From JBCBZH01 sp039815415 (GTDB lineage Bacteria; Bacteroidota; Rhodothermia; Rhodothermales; Rubricoccaceae): a stretch of 18,283 bases of DNA. The position numbers and the translations under genes were made by a program. Of this stretch, positions 1-6,675 are shown piece by piece (positions within the stretch are counted from its first letter, which is position 1; the number at the start of each line of letters is the position of its first letter). The stretch lies in contig JBCBZH010000058.1 in the NCBI GenBank assembly GCA_039815415.1, forward strand, positions 1 to 18,283. Reading direction: 5' to 3'. The notes below the pieces were generated by a model. It worked only from the letters and a program-made list of their open reading frames with translations, had not been told where the DNA came from and did not search any database.

Positions 1-1
1 C

Positions 2-1618
2 ACCCTCCCCTTCGAGCCCCTACTCCGCCAGCTCGGCGCCGAGGCTGCGCGCATCGGCGTGGAGGCGTACGCCGTGGGCGGGGCTGTGCGAGACGCGCTG
101 CTGGGCCGAGAGACCACCGACCTCGACGTGGTGAGCGTCGGGCCGGGCAGTGGCATCGCGCTGGCGGAGGCCATCGCGGAGGCCATGAACGGCAAGCTGG
201 CGGTCTACCCGTCGTTTGGGACTGCCGCCGTCACGCTCCAGCACGCGGGCGAGACGCTCGTGGTCGAGTTCGTCGGGGCTCGCCGCGAGAGCTACCGGGG
301 CGATAGCCGCAAGCCCATCGTAGAGGACGGCACCCTGGACGAAGACCTCAGTCGACGCGACTTCACCGTCAACGCCCTCGCCGTCCAGCTTCACCCTGAA
401 GGCTTCGGTATGATCCTCGACCGCTTCGACGGGCTGGCGGACCTCCAGGCGCGCCGCCTCCGCACGCCGCTCGACCCGGACGTGACCTTCGAGGACGACC
501 CGCTGCGGATGCTTCGGGGTGCCCGCTTCGCATCCCAGCTCGGCTTCACCGTCGTTCCCGAGGCGCAGGAGGCCATGCGGCGCCAGGCCGCGCGCATCGA
601 GATCGTCAGCCAGGAGCGCATCACCGACGAGCTGACGAAGACCCTCGCCAGCCCGATGCCCTCCACAGGCTTCCGGCTGCTCTACGAGACCGGTGTGCTG
701 GAGCACGTCCTGCCCGAGCTGACGCGGCTCGCGGGCGTCGAGCGTGTGGGCGGCGACGGCCACAAGGACAACTTCTACCACACGCTCGAGGTGGTGGACA
801 ACCTCGTGCACCTGCAGCGCGGCGAAGGGGTGGAGCGGCCCGAGGGGCGAGACCTGTGGCTCCGCTGGGCAGCGCTCTTCCACGACCTCGCGAAGGCGGA
901 CACCAAGCGCTACGAGCCCGGGCGCGGCTGGACCTTCCACGGCCACGAGGACCGAGGTGCTCGAAAGAACGTCCCGGAGGTCTTCCGACGCCTCCGCCTG
1001 CCGCTCGGCGAGGCGCTCCGCTACACCCGCGACATGGTCCGCCTCCACCACCGCCCCACCGCACTGGTGGACGATGAGGTGAGCGACTCGGCCATCCGCC
1101 GCCTCCTCGTGGACGCGGGCGACGCCATCGATGATCTGATGCTGCTCGTCCGCGCCGACGTGACGAGCAAGAACGCCAAGCGCGCGCGCCGCTACCTCCG
1201 TGGCTTCGACCGCGTGGAGGCAAAGATGCGCGAAGTGGAGGAGCGCGACCGCCTCCGCGAGTTCCAGCCGCCCGTGGATGGCCTCGAGATCATGGAGGCC
1301 CTCGAGCTGGAGGAGGGGGTGGCCGTGGGCATTCTCAAGGCGTGGGTGCGCGAGGCCGTTCTCGAAGGCGAGGTCCCCAACGAGCACGACCCGGCCTGGG
1401 CCTATGTCCTCGATAACAAGGACGACGCTCTGCGGCGGGGGCGCCTGTGGGACGCCATCGTGCCTCACCTTCAGGGCCGCGAGCGCGCGGCTACGGGCGC
1501 CATCAAGGAGGCGCTCTTCTGGGACGACCTCCCGGATGACGACGAGGGCGCGGTTCGCCAGCTCGAGCAGGTCAAGGCCGACGCGCTGAAGGAGCGGTTC
1601 GGCAGTGAGGCGAAATAG
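2..1618 (+). CDS. cca: CCA tRNA nucleotidyltransferase / poly(A) polymerase family protein with HD domain (5' partial)
   Basis: Adds or repairs the 3'-terminal CCA of tRNA in the cytoplasm. The reading frame is open to the left edge, so the true start lies outside the window. A GTG at 59 is in frame but would cut off the helix that normally precedes the GG-x-VRD motif. Counting from that GTG, the head domain shows GGAVRD (residues 7-12), the catalytic Asp pair in TTDLDVV (21 and 23) and RRDFTVNALA. The neck follows, with DPLRMLRGARF and an ERITDEL stretch. A C-terminal HD-type region carries LFHDLAK and a later FHGHEDRGA. At more than 519 residues it matches the long HD-containing bacterial class. 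It cannot be told by eye whether the enzyme is a full CCA-adding, A-adding or poly(A) polymerase type. The next gene starts 59 bp downstream on the same strand. Confidence 0.93.
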   Translation, partial: TLPFEPLLRQLGAEAARIGVEAYAVGGAVRDALLGRETTDLDVVSVGPGSGIALAEAIAEAMNGKLAVYPSFGTAAVTLQHAGETLVVEFVGARRESYRGDSRKPIVEDGTLDEDLSRRDFTVNALAVQLHPEGFGMILDRFDGLADLQARRLRTPLDPDVTFEDDPLRMLRGARFASQLGFTVVPEAQEAMRRQAARIEIVSQERITDELTKTLASPMPSTGFRLLYETGVLEHVLPELTRLAGVERVGGDGHKDNFYHTLEVVDNLVHLQRGEGVERPEGRDLWLRWAALFHDLAKADTKRYEPGRGWTFHGHEDRGARKNVPEVFRRLRLPLGEALRYTRDMVRLHHRPTALVDDEVSDSAIRRLLVDAGDAIDDLMLLVRADVTSKNAKRARRYLRGFDRVEAKMREVEERDRLREFQPPVDGLEIMEALELEEGVAVGILKAWVREAVLEGEVPNEHDPAWAYVLDNKDDALRRGRLWDAIVPHLQGRERAATGAIKEALFWDDLPDDDEGAVRQLEQVKADALKERFGSEAK

Positions 1619-1677
1619 GGCAGCGCCTATCGGTTCTTGGGCGCATCTTCGGAGGCCGCCACTCGACTCAGGATGTC

Positions 1678-3210
1678 ATGCGTCTGGTTTTCTGTCTCAC
1701 CTTCGGGCTCGTCGCTGCGGTGTCAGCGTTTGCGCAGCCGCGCGTGGCCCTCGGCGAGCGCGTCGGGCTCGAGCTGGACGCGGCCGAGCGGACCTACTTC
1801 GGTCTCTTCCCCAGCATTGAGGGGGCGATGCCCTTTCGGTTCCAGACCGTAGACGACTCGGTCCGCGTGGTGAGCGCCGAGAGCAAGGTGGTCCGTGTGC
1901 TCACGCAGGATCAGGCCGGTCGGCTGGTGGGCATCCTCGACACGTTTGAGGACTACCCGGATGTGGTCTCGAACCCGGCATGGGAAGCCAATGCAGGCTT
2001 CCTGGATCTCATCGACGCGCGGACGCCCATTCCGCGTGCGGTGCCCTCACGCCGTATTCGGGCGATGACCGCTGAGGGCAGCTACTCTGGGTACGTGCTC
2101 TACACGACGGACTCACTGCTCGTCCTGGCACCCGATGTGATTCCTACAGACCCGCAGCTCCCTGGAGCCTTCGTGCTGCCTCGGAGTCGGCTTACATCCG
2201 TGGATCGGGCAACGGGCGTGTCGCGCCAGGGATGGGGGCCGTACGCAGGAGCTGCGCTGGGGGCTGGGCTCGGAGCGGCGGTGGCCGGGGATCGCCTGTC
2301 GGGCGCGGCCTTCGGGCTGGTGTTGGGAGCGACGTTTGCGGACGTAGGCTCCCGGCTTCGCGGAGGCCAAGGAGGGCTTGGAGGGTCTGGTTCTCTCGAA
2401 GAGATGGCCTACTTCGATACCGTCCGCCCACCAGAGATGCCCGGCCCGGATGTGGCGGAGACATTGGTGGATCGGCCCGTACCGTCCCCCGGCCCTCTTC
2501 CCAAGCGACCTCGGCGCCACGAGTGGGTTAGCGTCGGCGTGCATGGAGGAGTGCAGGTAAATGACGAGGGGGGGCTCCCTGGTATCCAAGGCATCGGTGT
2601 CCGCCTGGTAGACCAGCAAGGTCAGCCCACATCGTTTCGAGATATCGACGTTCTGGCACGCCGGAACCCTCTAGAAGTGGCGTCGCGAATCGACGTTGCG
2701 ATTCGTCCGTTGCCGTGGGTTCGGGTGGGCGCTTACATCGGTGCGTTCGACTCGTTAAGCGTTGGCGGCCCTGGTGGAGAGGACGGTCGGGAATACATCG
2801 CCGCGGATCTTGGCTCGGTGCGGCCATACGGGGAGCTCATTCTGCCGCTTTCCCGGATCGGCCGGCGCCGCGTCGAGCTGGCGGCGGGAATGGGGCGCGA
2901 GACCCACACGCTCACTGTCCGGCAGGCGGCGCCGGATCGGCAGAACGGGTACCCCGTCGAGCTGGGGTCGGAGCAGTTGACGCAGCAGGAGGGCACCAAC
3001 TGGTTCTCCCACGTCGCTGCCGAGCTGTACACGACGCCGTTCTCGTCGTTCTTCGTGCGCTACGCCTGGCATCCACTGCCGTCGATGGAAGTCGCCGAGT
3101 TCTCGAGTCAGCACCGGACGTTCGCGCCGCTTACTCTGCGCACGGTGTACGAGCATGAGGTCGAGTTCGGGTTTACGGAGCTGATTATTGGCGCCCGTGT
3201 GCATCTCTGA
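1678..3210 (+). CDS. Exported protein with glycine-rich segment and C-terminal beta-barrel-like region, unknown function
   Basis: I do not recognise a named family. The ATG at 1678 begins a clear signal peptide (residues 1-20, ending VSAFAQ), preceded by AGGA a few bases upstream. Residues 21-180 look like a mixed soluble domain. Residues about 186-222 form a small-residue-rich stretch (GPYAGAALGAGLGAAVAG, then SGAAFGLVLGATFADVG), like glycine-zipper segments of envelope proteins. A Pro/Gly-rich linker (226-280) precedes about 230 residues of alternating hydrophobic/polar strands, ending in ELIIGARVHL, as expected of an outer-membrane barrel. At 510 aa it is the first of three genes spaced 11 and 3 bp apart, so probably one transcript. 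Outer-membrane location is inferred; a periplasmic protein with a beta domain is the alternative. Confidence 0.8.
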   Translation: MRLVFCLTFGLVAAVSAFAQPRVALGERVGLELDAAERTYFGLFPSIEGAMPFRFQTVDDSVRVVSAESKVVRVLTQDQAGRLVGILDTFEDYPDVVSNPAWEANAGFLDLIDARTPIPRAVPSRRIRAMTAEGSYSGYVLYTTDSLLVLAPDVIPTDPQLPGAFVLPRSRLTSVDRATGVSRQGWGPYAGAALGAGLGAAVAGDRLSGAAFGLVLGATFADVGSRLRGGQGGLGGSGSLEEMAYFDTVRPPEMPGPDVAETLVDRPVPSPGPLPKRPRRHEWVSVGVHGGVQVNDEGGLPGIQGIGVRLVDQQGQPTSFRDIDVLARRNPLEVASRIDVAIRPLPWVRVGAYIGAFDSLSVGGPGGEDGREYIAADLGSVRPYGELILPLSRIGRRRVELAAGMGRETHTLTVRQAAPDRQNGYPVELGSEQLTQQEGTNWFSHVAAELYTTPFSSFFVRYAWHPLPSMEVAEFSSQHRTFAPLTLRTVYEHEVEFGFTELIIGARVHL

Positions 3211-3211
3211 T

Positions 3212-3221
3212 CGCCAGCTAG
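3212..3221 (+). repeat. Decamer variant CGCCAGCTAG abutting a start codon
   Basis: One mismatch from the dispersed decamer. It fills the 11-bp gap between the 1678-3210 gene and the next ATG (3222), taking the place of a Shine-Dalgarno site. The same arrangement, motif then ATGCG, recurs at 5708-5720. Confidence 0.6.
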
Positions 3222-3794
3222 ATGCGTGTTCTTTGTCTCCTCAGCGTGGTTTTGGTCCTGGCCTCAGGAGCACGAGCCCAAGGGCATGCGGATTGGGCGA
3301 CGCTGACCGGAGGCATTGGTGCGGGATTGCCGGTAGGTGAGTTTATTGGGCCGGAATGGCAGGCAGAGCCCGGGTTTGCCATCCGCGGGCAGAGTCCAGC
3401 CTACGGCGGAGCGGCCCGAGGCTCGCTTCTGGTGTTTGAGGCGGAGCCGCAGCGCGAGAATCTTCCAGGCATCCTGGTCCTTGTGTCGGCAGTAGGGTGG
3501 GGGGCGAGTCTGGATGTCGGGACGGTTCGCTTGGGGCTGGGGCCCGAACTGGGAGTGGTTCACATGCGCTTCGAGGCTGAAGGTGGGTTCACAGGGCCTC
3601 TCAAGAATGAGACAGAGGTCCACGTTGGGCTAGTTGGGCGGTTGGAGGTGCCCCTTACATCGCACTTGCAGGCATGGGCCGACGCGAGCGTGGCGCGCAT
3701 CGCGCTGGCGGATCCGGTCACCCTGTCCTCGCTGGCAGTGGGTCTGTCTGTGCGCGTTCGCACGCCAGGCTGGCTTCAGGACGTGCTTCGGTAG
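3222..3794 (+). CDS. Small outer-membrane beta-barrel-like protein, unknown function
   Basis: A 190-residue protein with a typical signal peptide (residues 1-20, ending ASGARAQ). The rest is a run of short amphipathic strands (GGIGAGLPVGEF, AVGWGASLDVG, VRLGLGPELGVV, VHVGLVGRLEVPL, SLAVGLSVRVR), the pattern of a small 8- to 10-stranded porin-like barrel. It does not end in the usual terminal Phe or Tyr; the last residues are LQDVLR. It starts 11 bp after the preceding exported protein and ends 3 bp before the next, which points to one operon for three envelope proteins. The decamer CGCCAGCTAG sits directly against the ATG in place of a Shine-Dalgarno site. The function cannot be inferred. Confidence 0.75.
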   Translation: MRVLCLLSVVLVLASGARAQGHADWATLTGGIGAGLPVGEFIGPEWQAEPGFAIRGQSPAYGGAARGSLLVFEAEPQRENLPGILVLVSAVGWGASLDVGTVRLGLGPELGVVHMRFEAEGGFTGPLKNETEVHVGLVGRLEVPLTSHLQAWADASVARIALADPVTLSSLAVGLSVRVRTPGWLQDVLR

Positions 3795-3797
3795 TCG

Positions 3798-5663
3798 ATG
3801 GCGCTTCTCCTGGCTCTGCTCCTCTCGGTTCCGGCGGATACGCTGGCTCCGTGCGTCGATGGGCAAACGCTTCGGCGAGCCGATCTCCAGGCCGCCGGCG
3901 TCGGCCGCATCAACGATCTGGCGCGTGTGCTGGATGACCTCGACGCCACCACGATAGATGGCTTCGATAGCTGGGGCCGCATCTCTGGGTCCATTCGTCC
4001 GCTCCGCGTGCAGATCGACGGGTTTCCCGTTTACGCCAACTCGACGCTTGAGCCCGGTGGGCTCGAGTGGGTGCCGATCACCGTGGGAGAGATCGAGGTC
4101 GTCACCTTCTGCCCGGAGCCCAGCGTTGTGGGCGGCGCCCTGAGCGGAGCGGTCCTGTACATCCAGGCGTCCCCACCGGCCCCTCGTCTGTACGGGTCGA
4201 TTGATTACGGCAACGAGACCGGAGATCCTGGCCCTCTGCGCTACCTCGAGCCGGACCGTCCCAACGTAGACCACGAGGGACCGGACATCGAGCTGGCGGG
4301 GGCGCACCGTTCGGGCAGAGACCGGATGTGGCTCGGTCTGCGGTCTCGCCACTTGTATCCCACAGACACGGCGATGGCCACTCGTGTGTACGACGCGTTG
4401 GTACCTGGTCGATTTCCGTCGCGCATCGGACAGGTGTGGAGCGGCCGGGTGCAGACCGTGCGGGGAGGGGGCCATACGCTGCGCGCAGGCGCCGTCCGGG
4501 CTGAGGGCCTACCGCATCTCCCGAGCCTGGGGAGAGAAGTCCCGATGCGTCGGCGCGGAGTGCAGGGAGGAGCACGCGGCCGTGTGGCGCAGAGAGGGCG
4601 CCTCCAACTGGACTATCACGCCACCGCCTCGCAGAAGTCGCTGCGCCAACCCGAATGGAGTGCGCTTCCAGTGGATCCCGGCTGGCGGGAGGTGCGCCTC
4701 CTCGGAGGCCTCGAGGTGGAGAGCCGTGGCCTTCAGCGCCACGTTCGTGTCGGGATTCAGGGAGAGCACCTCCAGGCCTCGGGGCCGGGCCTGCGCGACG
4801 GATCGGTTCCCCTCGGTCGTGTATGGGCTCAGTCGGAGCGGCGCCGAGGGCGGGCGCGGGAGACCGTGAGCGCGTCGCTGGTCACAACGGGAAATGAGGC
4901 CGCTGCCAGCGGCGCCTTCGTGGCGACGCGCCCGCTGGGCTCGCGGGTGGATGCGTCCATCATGTTTTCGGGGGAGCGCTCGCTTGCGGCAGAGGCACCA
5001 GACCTCGCCTTCTGGACGGCCCGCGGGTACACCGGGTTGAATGCTGAAGGCATCTCGCTCGTCCGCCGCGTTCGAGGTCAGGGGCCGAGCGAAGACCGGC
5101 TCCGCTTCAGCCTTACGGCCCGCCCCGCACCAGGGGTGCGCATCGGCGCCTGGGCCGATGCGCGTCGCCAGCGCGCAGATGTTGTTCACGTCACGTTTGC
5201 TCAGCTGCCCGAGAGGGCTTCCGTTCAGGGGGAATCCCGCCTCGAGCTGGCGGACGGCGACGGCATTCTCGGAGAGGCGTGGGCCGAGTGGACCGGTCGA
5301 GTCGCTCGCGTTCGAGCGTTTGGGCGCGTCGCGGGTGTTGTGCGTGGCAACACCGCATTTCGTGATTGGTGGAAGCGCCAGCCTGAGGCACGCGGCGGGC
5401 TGGTGGCGACCGTGTGGCCTGGCAAGAGCCTTCGTCTGAGTGCTCGCCTGGACGGGCGGACAGCCACATCATGGGCCGGCTATCCGGATCCCGAGGTCCC
5501 CGCCACCCTTCTGTTGGACCTGCACCTCCACAAGACGCTGTGGCGCGACCGGTTTCGGGTGTCTTTCTCAGGACGGAACGTGCTGGGTGCTGAGGAGCGA
5601 TGGCATCCACTGGGGGCAACCCTGGCACCGCGCCTGCACGTCCGGCTCGAAGGACGGTTCTGA
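3798..5663 (+). CDS. TonB-dependent-receptor-like outer-membrane protein (plug plus barrel), small
   Basis: Probably an outer-membrane barrel with an N-terminal plug. A short signal peptide (about residues 1-15) is followed by a plug-like region (27-124): a RADL..AGVGRINDLARVLDDL helix-turn, a central VQIDGFPVYA segment, VGEIEVVTF, and the closing VVGGALSGAVLYIQA, which resembles the G-G-x-I-x-I end of TonB-receptor plugs. Residues about 130-621 are barrel-like strands ending in Phe (HVRLEGRF), a normal outer-membrane insertion signal. At 621 aa it is short for a TonB receptor, and I see neither a carboxypeptidase-like N-terminal domain nor an obvious TonB box. Cys19 and Cys105 flank the plug and could form a disulfide. 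It is the third gene of the 1678-5663 run, starting 3 bp after the previous stop. The ligand is unknown. Confidence 0.75.
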   Translation: MALLLALLLSVPADTLAPCVDGQTLRRADLQAAGVGRINDLARVLDDLDATTIDGFDSWGRISGSIRPLRVQIDGFPVYANSTLEPGGLEWVPITVGEIEVVTFCPEPSVVGGALSGAVLYIQASPPAPRLYGSIDYGNETGDPGPLRYLEPDRPNVDHEGPDIELAGAHRSGRDRMWLGLRSRHLYPTDTAMATRVYDALVPGRFPSRIGQVWSGRVQTVRGGGHTLRAGAVRAEGLPHLPSLGREVPMRRRGVQGGARGRVAQRGRLQLDYHATASQKSLRQPEWSALPVDPGWREVRLLGGLEVESRGLQRHVRVGIQGEHLQASGPGLRDGSVPLGRVWAQSERRRGRARETVSASLVTTGNEAAASGAFVATRPLGSRVDASIMFSGERSLAAEAPDLAFWTARGYTGLNAEGISLVRRVRGQGPSEDRLRFSLTARPAPGVRIGAWADARRQRADVVHVTFAQLPERASVQGESRLELADGDGILGEAWAEWTGRVARVRAFGRVAGVVRGNTAFRDWWKRQPEARGGLVATVWPGKSLRLSARLDGRTATSWAGYPDPEVPATLLLDLHLHKTLWRDRFRVSFSGRNVLGAEERWHPLGATLAPRLHVRLEGRF

Positions 5664-5707
5664 GGCCTGCACGGTGTCCTTTTGCCCCGTAGGTTGGGGC
5701 GCCAGAC

Positions 5708-5717
5708 CGCCAGCTCG
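5708..5717 (+). repeat. Decamer CGCCAGCTCG abutting the deacetylase start codon
   Basis: An exact copy of the dispersed motif ending immediately before the ATG at 5718 of the polysaccharide deacetylase. The 54-bp gap before the gene has no convincing promoter or ribosome-binding site that I can see, so the motif is the only notable element there. Confidence 0.65.
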
Positions 5718-6653
5718 ATGCGCCTTCTTCTGCTTCTCATAGGTCTCGCGCTGGCGCCCGCCGCGTGCAGCCAGCCTGAGGTGGCCGACCCGGTTCCGGC
5801 GCGCACGATGGCCGTCACCCTCGACGACGTCCCGCTAGCCGGAGCCCAGCCGCCGGGCGCCCGCTGCGATGCCGAGTTCGTCCGCATGTACACCGACCGG
5901 ATGGTCCGTGCGATCACCGCTGCGGAGGTGCCCGCCATCGGATTCGTCAACGAGCGGACCGACTGCCCCGAGATTCGCGACGTGGCCCTCCGGCAGTGGC
6001 TCGAGGCCGGGCTCGAGCTGGGGAACCACACATACGCTCACACCGACATCAACGACGTGTCGGTGGACTCCTTCGGGGTTCAGGTCGCCCTCGGGGAAAC
6101 CATCACGCGGCCCCTCGTGGCCGAGTACGGACAGACGCTTCGCTACTTCCGCCATCCCTACCTCCACACGGGGGAAACGCCCGCGAAGAAGACCGGGCTG
6201 GACTCCCTGCTGGCCGCGCGCGGCTACACCATTGCGCCCGTCACCATCGACTCCGACGAGTGGATCTGGGCACACAGCTATGCGATGGCCCTCCAGCGCG
6301 GCGACACCGAGATGCAGGCTCGCCTGCACACGGAGTACGTGGACTGGATGGAGACCATCGTGGCGCATTTCGAGGCACGCGCAGAGGCCGTGGTGGGCCG
6401 CGAGATCCCGCACGTACTTCTGCTCCATGCGAATGCGCTGGCGATCGACACCTTCGCCGATCTCACCGACCGCCTTCGGGCGCGCGGCTACACGTTCGTC
6501 TCACTCGACGAGGCTCTCGAGGACCCGGTGTATCGCCAGCCCGACCCGTACGTCGGGCCGTGGGGCATCTCATGGCTCCACCGCTGGGCCGACGAGATCG
6601 TGTGGGAGCCGGACGCCCCCGATTGGGTGAATGTCTACCGGCGTGGCGGATGA
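5718..6653 (+). CDS. Polysaccharide deacetylase (NodB-like) lipoprotein
   Basis: Likely removes N- or O-acetyl groups from a cell-surface or imported polysaccharide. The ATG at 5718 is chosen because it begins a lipoprotein signal (MRLLLLLIGLALAPAAC, lipidated Cys17). An in-frame TTG at 5682 would put 12 charged residues before it. NodB motifs are visible: TLDDVP with the catalytic Asp pair (36, 37), metal-binding HTYAH (His104, His108), RHPYLHTG (145-152, the R-x-P-Y motif) and a C-terminal LLLHANAL (His237). At 311 aa it is normal for a single-domain enzyme. The upstream gap is 54 bp and holds a copy of the decamer abutting the start codon, so separate transcription from the barrel genes is possible. 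The downstream gene converges on it. Whether the substrate is chitin-like, peptidoglycan or exopolysaccharide cannot be told. Confidence 0.88.
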   Translation: MRLLLLLIGLALAPAACSQPEVADPVPARTMAVTLDDVPLAGAQPPGARCDAEFVRMYTDRMVRAITAAEVPAIGFVNERTDCPEIRDVALRQWLEAGLELGNHTYAHTDINDVSVDSFGVQVALGETITRPLVAEYGQTLRYFRHPYLHTGETPAKKTGLDSLLAARGYTIAPVTIDSDEWIWAHSYAMALQRGDTEMQARLHTEYVDWMETIVAHFEARAEAVVGREIPHVLLLHANALAIDTFADLTDRLRARGYTFVSLDEALEDPVYRQPDPYVGPWGISWLHRWADEIVWEPDAPDWVNVYRRGG

Positions 6654-6658
6654 GGGGC

Positions 6659-6674
6659 CCGCTCGAGCTGGCGG
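6659..6674. repeat. Decamer in the 22-bp gap between convergent deacetylase and kinase genes
   Basis: The exact copy CGAGCTGGCG is at 6664-6673, flanked so that CCGC (6659-6662) can pair with GCGG (6671-6674). It also contains the palindrome GCTCGAGC. The stem is short and has no T-run. It could mark or end both transcripts, but that is inference from position. Confidence 0.4.
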
Positions 6675-6675
6675 A

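Noticed and set aside
20..1468. A 482-codon open frame on the minus strand opposite the CCA enzyme
   Set aside because: Antisense shadow of a well-supported gene, with no recognisable domain.
5682..5717. TTG start for the polysaccharide deacetylase
   Set aside because: It would place a charged 12-residue stretch before a complete lipoprotein signal that begins at the ATG at 5718.
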